Shown: positions 8,961-17,149 of the stretch, in pieces
Position numbering within the stretch: position 1 is the first letter of the stretch
Layout of the letters: the number at the start of each line of letters is the position of its first letter
From: PALSA-1003 sp963741315
Lineage (GTDB): Bacteria; Pseudomonadota; Gammaproteobacteria; Burkholderiales; Casimicrobiaceae
Assembly: GCA_963741315.1 (NCBI GenBank)
Contig: CAVUHK010000001.1
Span: 62,001-126,000 of the forward strand
Direction of reading: 5' to 3'
DNA length: 64,000 nt
The notes under the pieces: generated by a model
What the model saw: only the letters and a program-made list of their open reading frames with translations
The model's database searches: none
What the model was told of the DNA's origin: nothing
Program-made: the position numbers and the translations under genes

Positions 8961-9242
8961 ATGAGTGAACTCACATTCGAGACATTCGCTGCCGCGGCGA
9001 AGACGCGGGGCTTCGACGAAGTGCTGGAACGCAAGTGGCAGCCGTCGTTGGTGCTTGATACCCACACGCATCCGTTCGCCGTGAAGGCGCTTGTCGTCCA
9101 GGGAGAGATGTGGCTCGTCGTCGGCAACGACGAGCAGCATCTGCTCCCGGGGGACGTATTCACGCTGGAGCGCGGCGCGCCCCACATCGAGCGTTACGGC
9201 ACGGAAGGCGCCACGTACTGGGCCGCTCGGCGCAACGGTTAG
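8961..9242 (+). CDS. Small cupin-domain protein
   Basis: 93 residues forming a single cupin barrel. Cupin motif 1 is represented by THTHPFAVKALVVQGE (residues 34-49) and motif 2 by LLPGDVFTLERGAPHIE near 67-83, including likely metal histidines and glutamate. AAGGAG lies 7 bases ahead of the ATG. Proteins of this size bind a small ligand or act as simple isomerases or stress proteins; no substrate is evident. It converges with the AHSA1/ArsR pair. Confidence 0.78.
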   Translation: MSELTFETFAAAAKTRGFDEVLERKWQPSLVLDTHTHPFAVKALVVQGEMWLVVGNDEQHLLPGDVFTLERGAPHIERYGTEGATYWAARRNG

Positions 9243-9302
9243 ACCCCAGGCCGTCGCGGCGTGACCGGAACCCCCAATCGGCCGACCGCGAATTCGCCGA
9301 CT

Positions 9303-9818
9303 TCAAGAGCGTCCCGCGCTCGCGTCCAGGGTGACGAGAAGCTCGTCCAGTTGCTCGAACGTCTCTCCCATCGCATCCGCCGCCCCGGTGCCGGCGGCGT
9401 CGAGAGCTTCCTTCGAGGGATAAAGCTCGTGCATGACCAGCAACGTCTTGCCGCCTTTTTCCGCGAAGGTCACCGTCGTGACGGAACCTTCGTCACTTTC
9501 CTCATTGGTCCAGACGAGGCGCGAGTGCGGTGTTACTTCCTTGTACGTGCCGAAGAACGCCAACGGTGAGTCCCCGTGTGCGAACTCCAAACGGTACCTG
9601 CCCCCGACACGAACATCCATTTCGCAGGAAAGCAGCGACATTCCCATCGACTTCGGCACCCACCACTGCCTGAACAGCTCGGACTTGGTCCACGCCTCGA
9701 ACACGATGCGCGCCGGGGCATTGAAGGTTCGGGTAACGACCAGCTCTCGCTCGGACTTCCGCTCCACCGTCGTGCGATTCATCACGGGGGTACGCTCACT
9801 TTCTCTTCTTGCGTCCAT
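9303..9818 (-). CDS. SRPBCC (AHSA1-like) domain protein
   Basis: 171 residues with the START/Bet v1-like fold of the AHSA1 group: VTRTFNAPARIVFEAWT near residue 30, FRQWWVPK near 50, GGRYRLEF near 70, and a C-terminal amphipathic helix starting around AMGETFEQLDELL. An AAGGAG site supports the start at 9818, which overlaps the upstream ArsR gene. ArsR plus AHSA1-like pairs are a common two-gene unit in bacteria; the small hydrophobic ligand is generally unknown. Confidence 0.85.
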   Translation of the reverse strand: MDARRESERTPVMNRTTVERKSERELVVTRTFNAPARIVFEAWTKSELFRQWWVPKSMGMSLLSCEMDVRVGGRYRLEFAHGDSPLAFFGTYKEVTPHSRLVWTNEESDEGSVTTVTFAEKGGKTLLVMHELYPSKEALDAAGTGAADAMGETFEQLDELLVTLDASAGRS

Positions 9819-10161
9819 CGATCTTCTCCTTCCGTTTTAGTGTCTCGACAAGTTTGTCCAGTTCGTCGAAGCGTGCGTTCCAGATCCGGCGGTAACTCTC
9901 GATCCATTCCGCCTCTTCCTCCAGTCGGTGCCGGCCGAGCTTGCAGGTCCGCACGCGCCCGACCTTCTCCGTGGTGACGAGCCCCGCCTGCTCCAAGACG
10001 CCTACATGCTTCTTCATGCCCGTGAGGGTCATGTGGAACTTCTCTGCAAGGTCCGTGATAGAAGCGTCTGCACGCCCGAGCTGCTCCAGAACGCCGCGTC
10101 GGGTGGCGTCCGAGAGGGCGGCGAACGAGGTATCGAAGCGTGCGCGGGTATACTGAACCAT
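9796..10161 (-). CDS. ArsR/SmtB-family winged-helix regulator
   Basis: 121 residues. The winged helix runs from about residue 10 to 85 with the family phrase LSDATRRGVLEQL, then recognition helix GMKKHVGVLEQAGLV and wing TEKVGRVRTCKL. No cysteine-based metal site is obvious, so it is probably a non-metal member of the family, as is usual when paired with an AHSA1 gene. It overlaps that gene by 23 bases. The chosen ATG lacks a good ribosome site and sits inside a palindrome; an ATG seven codons up is also possible. Confidence 0.83.
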   Translation of the reverse strand: MVQYTRARFDTSFAALSDATRRGVLEQLGRADASITDLAEKFHMTLTGMKKHVGVLEQAGLVTTEKVGRVRTCKLGRHRLEEEAEWIESYRRIWNARFDELDKLVETLKRKEKIDGRKKRK

Positions 10162-10169
10162 ACGGTTCA
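10154..10169. promoter_or_regulatory. Inverted repeat over the ArsR-family start codon, possible autoregulatory operator
   Basis: TGAACC (10154-10159) and GGTTCA (10164-10169) are perfect inverted arms around four bases, and the ATG of the ArsR-type gene lies within them. ArsR-family repressors often bind imperfect dyads over their own promoter. If it is the operator, transcription probably starts very near the ATG. Confidence 0.4.
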
Positions 10170-10288
10170 CTATGTAACACATCAATCGACGGCATGCAAG
10201 GCGAGCCGAGCGCACTGCGTTGAAAGCGGCCCGATGCGGAGCTAAGGAACGCGCAGTCGAGAACCGCTCAACTACGTCGTGAACCGCA

Positions 10289-10945
10289 TCATTTCTCGAT
10301 CGTAAACGCCGGAAAGCGCATTCCGTCGCGCACCGCCTGGTCCATGTCGGCCTCGGCTTTGCGAATCGCCGGCAGACGCGCGATGACTTCCTCGAGTCGC
10401 GCTTTGGGGATCACCACCACGCCATCCTGATCCGCCACGACGACATCTCCGCTCGTCACGGTTTGCCCGCCAAGCGAGATGTCATGGCCGACCGTACCCG
10501 GGCCGCTTCGCGCGGGCGAATTGGGGGTGACGCCGACGCAGTAGCACGGCAATCCGACCATGCGAATGCCCGGCAGATCGCGCACGCAACCGTCGGTGAC
10601 AAACGCGACTGCACCACAGTTGCGAGCCATGCCGAGCACCAGGTCGCCGGTGACAGCGCATCCGGTGTAGTTGCCGGTGATGCAGACAAGCACGTCTCCG
10701 GGTTGCACGGACTCGAGCGCAGCCAGCAGCGCCAGATTGTCCGCCGGGCCCGCATTGCAGGTCAGCGCTACGCCGCAGAAAGAGGCGTGCTCGGCGATGA
10801 CGGGCTTGATTCGATAGTCGAGCGCGCCACTGCCGCCCATGGCGTCGACGAGAAAACCCGTGGGGGTTCCGCGCAACGCCTCGACAAGTTCCATCGCCGG
10901 GCGATCTACGCTCTTGCGCTGAATTCTCGGAGCTTCATCGATCAT
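10289..10945 (-). CDS. RraA-like protein (HMG/oxaloacetate aldolase family)
   Basis: 218 residues of the RraA/demethylmenaquinone-methyltransferase-like fold. The pyruvate and metal site is seen in CGAVAFVTDGCVRDLPGI (about residues 110-127), with Arg and Asp spaced as in 4-hydroxy-4-methyl-2-oxoglutarate aldolases, and a GDVLVCITGNYTG loop near 83-95. A GAGG site precedes the ATG. Enzymes of this group split oxo acids to pyruvate or decarboxylate oxaloacetate; RNase E inhibition is less likely for this divergent form. It stands alone next to a decayed MFS gene. Confidence 0.8.
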   Translation of the reverse strand: MIDEAPRIQRKSVDRPAMELVEALRGTPTGFLVDAMGGSGALDYRIKPVIAEHASFCGVALTCNAGPADNLALLAALESVQPGDVLVCITGNYTGCAVTGDLVLGMARNCGAVAFVTDGCVRDLPGIRMVGLPCYCVGVTPNSPARSGPGTVGHDISLGGQTVTSGDVVVADQDGVVVIPKARLEEVIARLPAIRKAEADMDQAVRDGMRFPAFTIEK

Positions 10946-11007
10946 CGGCCAACCTCACTTTCACGAAGTCCCCGATATGATGCGTCAAGGCGCATCGCGC
11001 GTCGACG

Positions 11008-11335
11008 CTGCGATCGCTTTCTGGTTCGGCTCGTGGAGAGCGATGATCTGCCTCGCCATCGCCGGTGCCGCCGACATGCTGAGCGGCGTGTTTCCCGGCA
11101 CGATTTGGAACGAGACGATCCCCACGAGATGCGCGGACGGCTGGCCGGCATCGAGATGATCAGCTACCTCACCGGCCCGCTCATCGGCCATGCGCGCGCG
11201 GGGTTTGCGGCAGAGGTGAGCGGCTTGTCGGTTGCGATCTGGAGTGGCGGGGCGGTGTGTTTTGTTGCGGTGTGGCTACGGGGATCGTTTTGCCACGTTT
11301 TGGGGTATCTGGGAGGTTCCCGGGCGGTTAGGTGA
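11008..11335 (+). pseudogene. Frameshifted 3' remnant of an MFS transporter
   Basis: Two overlapping frames together spell the C-terminal part of an EntS-like major facilitator. One gives LAIAGAADMLSG then GTIWNETIP; the other continues as EMRGRLAGIEMISYLTGPLIG and SGLSVAIWSGGAVC to a stop at 11335. Inserting one base between 11123 and 11124 restores IPDEMRGRLAG, the family wording, so a single-base deletion explains the break. The first ten or so membrane segments are missing. The left boundary is approximate. Confidence 0.65.
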
Positions 11336-11391
11336 CCGGTATCGACCCGAAGGCGAACTTCAGAATATCCGCAAGCGGACTTTCGTCGAGA

Positions 11392-12381
11392 TTATTCGAT
11401 GACCTCGGTTGCCTGTACCAGTATCGCCTGCGGAATCTTGATACCTAGCGCTTTCGCGGTCTTGGCGTTGATGACCAGCTCGAACTTCGTCGGCTGCTCG
11501 ACGGGAAGATCGCCTGGCCTGGCACCTTTGAGAATCTTGTCCACGTATGTGGCGGCGCGTCGAAGCAAATCCGCGAGGTTTGCTCCATAGGCCATTAGGC
11601 TCCCGGCATCGGCACCCTCCCGGTATGGGAACACTGTCGGCAGCCGGTGCCTGGCCGCCAGCTCCACGAGGCGTCTTCGCTCGTTGTTGAACATGTTGTT
11701 TGGCAGCACAGTCACAGCACCCGCGCGCACGCTGGTCATATCCGCGAAGGCCCTCTCGAAATCGGCGGGACTTCGCGCCTCAACGAATTGAAGACGCACC
11801 CCTAGCGTCCGCGCAGCGACTTCCGCTCCCTTCAGCATGTCCTTTTCCGTGCGTTCGCCTAGGCCGCCTGGCTGCCAGAGGGCAGCGACCCGACTTACCC
11901 CCGGAACGGCCTGCGTGAGCAGTTCCAGACACTTACCGACGAGCTCCGGGGCGAGGATGGACAACCCCGTGACAGTGCCGCCCGGCCGCGCCAGGCTGAT
12001 TACAAGCCCGCTGCCAACCGGATCGGCAGCGACGGCGAAGACAATTGGAGTGGTCTCGGTCACTTGCTTTGCGGCTAGGACGCCTACTGTGTTTGGGGCC
12101 ACGATAATATCAACCTTGAGCGCAACCAGATCGGCCGCGAGGCTGGGGAGCCGCTCGAGTTTCCCCTCTGCATCCCGGTATTCGACAACGACGTTGCGGC
12201 CTTCGACGTAACCAAGGTCACGCAGTCCTTGACGGAAGGCATCACGCAGGTGGGCGCTAGCGGCCAGATTGGGTGACAGGTAGCCTAGTCTGGGGACCTT
12301 GTCCGGCTGCTGCGCATCGGCGGAAGACCGCGCTATGACTAGTCCGCTCGCGAAAGCGCCTATGAATGTTCGCCGGTCCAT
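11392..12381 (-). CDS. ABC transporter substrate-binding protein (PF04392 type)
   Basis: 329 residues. The N-terminus MDRRTFIGAFASG resembles a twin-arginine or lipoprotein-like leader, then mature sequence from about residue 25. RLGYLSPNL, GLRDLGYVEGRNVVVEYR and the TTPIVFAVAADPVGSGLV stretch near 115 are typical of the PF04392 (TrpX-like) binding proteins, which take amino acids or aromatic ligands. No permease or ATPase gene is beside it, so it is an orphan receptor or borrows another transporter. The ATG at 12381 is used; a TTG directly before it is also open. Confidence 0.83.
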   Translation of the reverse strand: MDRRTFIGAFASGLVIARSSADAQQPDKVPRLGYLSPNLAASAHLRDAFRQGLRDLGYVEGRNVVVEYRDAEGKLERLPSLAADLVALKVDIIVAPNTVGVLAAKQVTETTPIVFAVAADPVGSGLVISLARPGGTVTGLSILAPELVGKCLELLTQAVPGVSRVAALWQPGGLGERTEKDMLKGAEVAARTLGVRLQFVEARSPADFERAFADMTSVRAGAVTVLPNNMFNNERRRLVELAARHRLPTVFPYREGADAGSLMAYGANLADLLRRAATYVDKILKGARPGDLPVEQPTKFELVINAKTAKALGIKIPQAILVQATEVIE

Positions 12382-12790
12382 CAACGGATTACCCTGTCGA
12401 CGAGTGACTATCAGGCAATATTACCGCTGCCAGAGGGAACTGGTGCATGTCCGCTCCCGACCCTCAACGGTCTCTCGGGATTGCGCAAAGCGGCCATTCC
12501 AAACCAGCGAAAAACAGACACTCGACGTTGGCTTGAGTCATGAGCGAATTGAAGTCTGCTACAGGCTATTGTTGGGTGCGTCGACGTTTTTCCCCGACTC
12601 CCTTGAAGAACCCGTAGCAGAAGACGCCGTTCGCTTGAGCCGTTCTATGACGATCTGGGATACCTACATCGAACGCTATGAGATTGGTGATGCTGGCTTA
12701 GGTTCCAAGATCACGGATCCGGACATTAATCCTGACGGCGGCGCAGGCAGATTGGTGAATCACCATCGAGCTCCGACCCACCGATGGAGG
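12382..12790. other. Non-coding gap of 409 bases with an imperfect stem-loop
   Basis: No convincing gene is seen here; the plus-strand open frame that crosses it has no recognisable protein wording. AT content is higher than in the neighbours. An imperfect two-part stem occurs at 12447-12497: ATGTCCGCT with AGCGGCCAT outside, and CCCGA with TCGGG inside. It may be the remains of a dispersed element or a regulatory leader for the PF04392 gene, which points away from it. Confidence 0.4.
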
Positions 12791-13723
12791 TTACTGTCCG
12801 CGATCATTGGCGACGCCGCTCGCGCATTCCGGCGCCTCGCCCCAATGGCCGTCGCAGAAGCGTCGGCGCACGCGCTGGTCGCACACTATGCGAGCGATCA
12901 GGTCACCGCCGCAGCTAGCCAAGCTTACATGCATCCCCTCCCACGGATCCGGCTGCCGTGCTTCGCGGGTTTCCGCAACACCGACGGGTGCGCCAGCACG
13001 GGTTTGTGCTACCACCGGTGGGGTCGCGCCTGCCGGTACCGGCACCCTCGGCGTCGGGCGTTGATGCGTGTTTGTGTGCTTCGTGGCGGGAACAGGCACC
13101 GGGCGTTGACGCGCGTTTGCGCGCTTCGGTACATCAGTGTTGCTAGTGGGAATAGGCGCCAGCAGGGCGGCAGTTGTCTCGGGTTCCACAGGCTTCGACT
13201 CCACCGCCATAGGCACAGCAGACGCCGCTGTGGGTGCGTTGTGCTCACCGGCACCGACAGGTTGCGAGGCGACTTCCATCACGTCAGGAACCGTCGCGTT
13301 GATGCGGTACGCGGTATAGGCACGCGCGATCAGGATCGTCGCGATGGCACCCAAGCCCCAGATCAGAATCGATGCGATGGCAGCCAAGCCCCAGCCCGCT
13401 CGCAACGTGCCGGCGGCAAACAGCGGTTGCGTCACGGTTGCCGCGACGCCTACGTCGCATGGTGTTGCCCGCGCAGGCGCAGGGTCAGCGGCTGAAAATA
13501 CGGTGGTGAATAACGCTGGATATTCCACGCCGCACTTGTGGCAGTTTGTCGCGGCCTGATGATTCAACGCATCACATCGGTTGCACGGCTTCAGCGGAGA
13601 GCCACAGTCGTTGCAGAACTTAGCACCAACTGGATTGCGGTGATCGCAGAAGGGGCACGCCCGGTCGCCAAAATACCCGGCTAGCGCGGCGTTGGTCCAG
13701 GGGACGGGGAGCGGCCAGTCCAT
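12791..13723 (-). CDS. Zinc-ribbon membrane protein with C-terminal Cys-rich domain, function unknown
   Basis: 310 residues. Residues 23-64 hold a run of CxxC pairs (CPFC, CNDC, CNRC, CHKC) forming two zinc ribbons. One membrane segment follows near residues 108-132, then a Pro/Ala/Thr-rich linker to about 255. The end contains SCGGDLIARIVCDQRVRRRFCDGHWGE-type wording, a Cys-rich tail also met in other betaproteobacterial membrane proteins. Zinc ribbon in the cytoplasm and the tail in the periplasm is a likely topology. Function is unknown. Confidence 0.72.
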   Translation of the reverse strand: MDWPLPVPWTNAALAGYFGDRACPFCDHRNPVGAKFCNDCGSPLKPCNRCDALNHQAATNCHKCGVEYPALFTTVFSAADPAPARATPCDVGVAATVTQPLFAAGTLRAGWGLAAIASILIWGLGAIATILIARAYTAYRINATVPDVMEVASQPVGAGEHNAPTAASAVPMAVESKPVEPETTAALLAPIPTSNTDVPKRANARQRPVPVPATKHTNTHQRPTPRVPVPAGATPPVVAQTRAGAPVGVAETREARQPDPWEGMHVSLASCGGDLIARIVCDQRVRRRFCDGHWGEAPECASGVANDRGQ

Positions 13724-14075
13724 ACCGGCATTTTAAGCTGCCGCAGGGAATCCGCGCTGGGGCTTGATGAAAGTGCTCGGGCATTAGCCCGGTGACCGAT
13801 CGCAGCGGCAAGAAGAGAGAAGCCCCGTCGAAGATTTCACTTCGCCTGCGCTTCTCTCAACGCAACAGAACCAAGGCGAAGGACTGCTTCCGGGCAATTT
13901 GGGCGGCGAGGCTGACCGGCTGGTGTTGGCCGTTAGCAGCCAGTCGCCGCGGCTCACCGCGTCACCTCATGCCCCCGCGCCTGGGCGATGACCACTTTGC
14001 GAACGGACCAGAACCTCGTCCAAGGCTTTATAGTTATGGTGTGCCGCTACAACCCGGCCTCAAGAGGACTGCAGC
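13724..14075. other. Divergent intergenic region with a nested perfect hairpin
   Basis: This 352-base gap lies upstream of both the zinc-ribbon gene and the dehydrogenase. It holds a two-tier inverted repeat at 13815-13858: GAGAGAAGC with GCTTCTCTC outside and CGAAG with CTTCG inside, separated by equal 5-base sides and a 6-base loop. No T-run follows, so it is not a typical terminator. A 95-codon open frame across it lacks protein-like wording. I see no clear promoter. Confidence 0.45.
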
Positions 14076-15170
14076 ATGAAAATCTATCACCTCGCCGCCA
14101 TCCCCGGTGACGGCATCGGCAAGGAAGTCATTCCCGCCGGACAGAAAGTTCTCGAAACCGTCGCCGCCGCCAGCAAGTCGTTCGCCTTCAAGTTCGAACA
14201 CTTCGACTGGGGTGGCGACTACTATCGCCAGCACGGCGTAATGATGCCGGCCGACGGCCTCACGGCGCTGCGCAACAAGGACGCCATCCTGTTCGGGTCA
14301 GCCGGCGACCCGCACATTCCCGATCACATCACCTTGTGGGGCTTGCGGCTCAAGATCTGCCAGGGATTGGACCAATACGCAAACGTCCGTCCGACGCGAC
14401 TGCTGCCGGGCATCGAAAGCCCGCTGAAGAATTGCCGGAAGGAGGACCTCGACTGGGTCATCGTTCGCGAAAACTCCGAAGGCGAGTACTCGGGAATAGG
14501 CGGCCGGGTGCATCAGGGACATCCCATCGAAACCGCGACCGACGTCTCGATCCTGACCCGCGTCGGCGTCGAGCGCATCCTCCGCTACGCCTTCCGGCTC
14601 GCGCAGTCGCGCCCGCGCAAACTCCTGACCGTGATCACGAAGAGCAACGCGCAGCGCCACGCAATGGTCATGTGGGACGAGATCGCGGCGGAGATCGCCA
14701 CGGAATTTCCGGACGTGAAGTGGGACAAGGAACTCGTCGATGCGGCCACCGCCCGGATGGTCAACCGGCCGGCTTCGCTCGATACCATCGTCGCGACGAA
14801 CCTTCACGCCGACATCCTGAGCGACCTGGCGGCGGCACTGGCGGGCAGCCTCGGCATTGCCCCCACCGGAAACATCGATCCCGAGCGCCGCTATCCGTCG
14901 ATGTTCGAGCCGATTCACGGATCGGCCTTCGACATCATGGGCAAGGGCATCGCCAATCCTGTCGGCACTTTCTGGAGTTGCGTCATGCTGCTCGAGCACC
15001 TGGGCGAGCCCGCAGCCGCGGCGGCGCTGATGGCGGCCATCGAGACCGTCACCGCGAACCCGGCGCTGCACACGCGCGATCTGGGAGGGACCGCCACGAT
15101 GGTGCAGGTGACCGAATCGGTATGCGCGTCGATAGCAGCGGCGGCCGCTACAATACAGCGCGCCGCGTGA
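14076..15170 (+). CDS. ttuC: Tartrate dehydrogenase/decarboxylase-like (isocitrate/isopropylmalate dehydrogenase family)
   Basis: 364 residues of the beta-decarboxylating dehydrogenase family. IPGDGIGKEVIPAG opens it; the substrate arginines are in LDQYANVRPTRLLPG near residue 100 and VIVRENSEGEYSG near 130; the lysine in TKSNAQRH near 190 and aspartates in NLHADILSDLAA near 245 bind metal; HGSAFDIMGKGIANP near 280 binds NAD. ENSEGEYSG and GGRVHQG favour the tartrate/D-malate (TtuC/DmlA) branch over LeuB. A Bug receptor follows in the same direction, so it may import the substrate acid. Confidence 0.85.
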   Translation: MKIYHLAAIPGDGIGKEVIPAGQKVLETVAAASKSFAFKFEHFDWGGDYYRQHGVMMPADGLTALRNKDAILFGSAGDPHIPDHITLWGLRLKICQGLDQYANVRPTRLLPGIESPLKNCRKEDLDWVIVRENSEGEYSGIGGRVHQGHPIETATDVSILTRVGVERILRYAFRLAQSRPRKLLTVITKSNAQRHAMVMWDEIAAEIATEFPDVKWDKELVDAATARMVNRPASLDTIVATNLHADILSDLAAALAGSLGIAPTGNIDPERRYPSMFEPIHGSAFDIMGKGIANPVGTFWSCVMLLEHLGEPAAAAALMAAIETVTANPALHTRDLGGTATMVQVTESVCASIAAAAATIQRAA

Positions 15171-15209
15171 CGATTACCCAAGATTCCAACAAGCATTAAC
15201 GGAGTTCCG

Positions 15210-16160
15210 ATGACGAAGCGACTGCTTTGCGCCTTGTTCCTCGCCTGGCTGACACCCATGGTGGCGGCCCAGACTTGTCCCGACAACAACGTGATCTACT
15301 GGCAGGCCTTCCCGCCGGGGGGTGAGTCGGATATCGCGGCGCGTCACCAGCAAGTCGTGTTGAAGAAGAAGTGTCCGGCCATCGACACCATCGTCCAGTA
15401 CAAGCCTGGCGCCGGCGGCGGGCTGCTGTGGGCGCAGATGAACAGCCTGCCGGCGGACGGACTCAATGTCGTCGGCATCAATCTGCCGCACATCGTCTTC
15501 CAGCCGATCGAGGGCGAGGTGCAATACAAGACCCAGGACGTCACGCCGGTATTCTGGTTCCACTACACACCCGATGCGCTGGTCGTCCCCGAACAGAGTC
15601 CTTTCAAATCTTTCGCCGACTTCGTCAAGGCGGCGAAGGCCGAGCCCGGCAAGCTCAGCCTTGGCGGTTCGGGACTCAACTCGGCGAATCATGCCGCGCA
15701 CGAGCGCCTGAATTCGTCCTTCAAGGTGAAAACGGTCTATATCCCGTACAAGGGGACCGGCGACATGTCGACGGCAGTGTTCGGAAGCCAGGTCGACGGC
15801 GCGATGACCTACTCGGCGTTCGCCATCAACAACAAGGGCAAGGTGCGGGCGCTTGCCGTGGCGATGGACAAGCGCCATCCGCTGCTACCCGACGTGCCCA
15901 CGTTCCGCGAGCTGGGCGTCGACTGGGTGGACGGCGCCTATCGCGGCATCGGCGTGCCCAAGGGCACGTCGCCCGAGGCGCGCAAGCGCCTGGCGGATCT
16001 GTGGGCAGCTCTGAACGCCGACCCCGAGATGAAAGCACTCGCCGATAAAAGCGGGTTCGAACTGATCAGCGTCGGCTCGGGTGAGATGGACGCCTTCATG
16101 AAAGACAAGACCCGTATCTACACCGAAGGGGCCCGGGCACTGGGGCTGGGCAAGAAGTAG
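15210..16160 (+). CDS. Bug/TctC-family tricarboxylate-type solute receptor
   Basis: 316 residues. A signal peptide of about 20 residues ends at VAAQT. The mature protein has the two-lobed Bug fold with WQAFPPGGESDIAAR near 30, YKPGAGGGLLWAQMN near 63, LSLGGSGLNSANH near 150 and YIPYKGTGDMSTAVFGSQVDGAM near 178. Bug proteins deliver carboxylates to TctAB membrane partners, which are absent here. It starts 39 bases after the tartrate-dehydrogenase-like gene, and the pair may handle a hydroxy-dicarboxylate. Confidence 0.87.
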   Translation: MTKRLLCALFLAWLTPMVAAQTCPDNNVIYWQAFPPGGESDIAARHQQVVLKKKCPAIDTIVQYKPGAGGGLLWAQMNSLPADGLNVVGINLPHIVFQPIEGEVQYKTQDVTPVFWFHYTPDALVVPEQSPFKSFADFVKAAKAEPGKLSLGGSGLNSANHAAHERLNSSFKVKTVYIPYKGTGDMSTAVFGSQVDGAMTYSAFAINNKGKVRALAVAMDKRHPLLPDVPTFRELGVDWVDGAYRGIGVPKGTSPEARKRLADLWAALNADPEMKALADKSGFELISVGSGEMDAFMKDKTRIYTEGARALGLGKK

Positions 16161-16180
16161 GGATCGGGCCAGGCGACCGC

Positions 16181-16924
16181 TCACACACCGATCGCAGCCT
16201 CAATCTCGGCAAAGGTCCGAGCGACATTACCTCCGGCCTGTGAAGGAAGACCAAGTTGGCGCGCGATTTGGGTAAGTGAAAAAATACCGCGGACCGTGAG
16301 CGTTGGCGACGCCGCGCCGCTAGATCCGGATTCGACCACCAACGCGTGCTGTCGGCCGGACTGCTTCAAGGTTTCGATAATGTCGCCGACACGAACTTGT
16401 TGCACTTCCTTGAGCTCCATCGCTTCGAGCAAGTCCGCGGGCGTCATCACCTCGCTCACGAGAATCGCCGCGTGCCGTACGGATCGGTCCTGTGCGATCT
16501 GAATCGGCTTTTCCCCCAAAATGTCATTGGCAGTGATGATTCCCAGAACCACTCGGGCGTCATCGACAACGAACAGCGCGCGCACACGATTCGCAATCAT
16601 CGCCTGATGAGCGTCATCGATACTTGCGCCGGCATCGATCGTTACCGCCAAGACCCGGCTGAGGTCCGTCATCACATCGGTCGCGGGCGAGTTTGCTTGC
16701 ACCCGTAGCTGAGAGGTTTGACCTTGCAGGCGATAGGTTGCACCGGTGCTGGCTTTCGATTGGCGCAGAGGACGGTACGGATGCTCCGAGGGCGGATGCG
16801 CCATCACCGGCCGGAGATCGCTTATGTGCCCGAAGCCGGAGAACATCCTTTCCACGAATTGACCACCGCCCGGTTCCAAACCGGTGGTGACGCGCGCCTC
16901 GGGGTAGAGAGGGCTTTTTGTCAT
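16181..16924 (-). CDS. Two-CBS-domain protein
   Basis: 247 residues. A poorly conserved N-terminal 85 residues lead into two CBS domains, about 88-140 (VTIDAGASIDDAHQAMIANRVRALFVVDD then GIITANDILG) and 155-235 (VSEVMTPADLLEAMEL to GIFSLTQIARQLG). CBS pairs bind adenine nucleotides and usually regulate a partner; no catalytic domain is attached. The start at 16924 has GGAG 8 bases ahead, while upstream codons are open but less convincing. It ends head-to-tail against the Bug receptor. Confidence 0.8.
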   Translation of the reverse strand: MTKSPLYPEARVTTGLEPGGGQFVERMFSGFGHISDLRPVMAHPPSEHPYRPLRQSKASTGATYRLQGQTSQLRVQANSPATDVMTDLSRVLAVTIDAGASIDDAHQAMIANRVRALFVVDDARVVLGIITANDILGEKPIQIAQDRSVRHAAILVSEVMTPADLLEAMELKEVQQVRVGDIIETLKQSGRQHALVVESGSSGAASPTLTVRGIFSLTQIARQLGLPSQAGGNVARTFAEIEAAIGV

Positions 16925-17149
16925 TTGTTCACTCCAGAGAGCGCCGGATGGGTCAGTCAGACCGCGCTTCGGGGTCCCGCGCAGAAACAATTGGCAGCGA
17001 CGCTGGGGATTAACTCAGCGACTTCGTCGTATGCCAGCTCAACGATTCAGACCGCCTTTGGCGGTGCCAGTTCCCAGCGCCGTTCGTTGTTGACCGGGGC
17101 GCTTGGTCGGACAGGTCTATGAAGGCTCTGTTGAGCGCGACAGCGGCGC

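Noticed and set aside
12299..13495. A 398-codon plus-strand gene
   Set aside because: It lies antisense to the zinc-ribbon protein, and its residues show no fold or repeat of their own.
13792..14079. A 95-codon plus-strand gene upstream of the tartrate-dehydrogenase-like gene
   Set aside because: Composition is not protein-like and it crosses the nested hairpin; no ribosome site is evident.
15149..15154. TACAAT as a promoter for the Bug receptor at 15210
   Set aside because: No TGn extension and no -35 at 16-18 bases; it lies inside the dehydrogenase coding region.
17051..17065. ACCGCC-TTT-GGCGGT as a terminator for yggT
   Set aside because: It lies 85 bases beyond the stop, has only six-base arms and no T-run.
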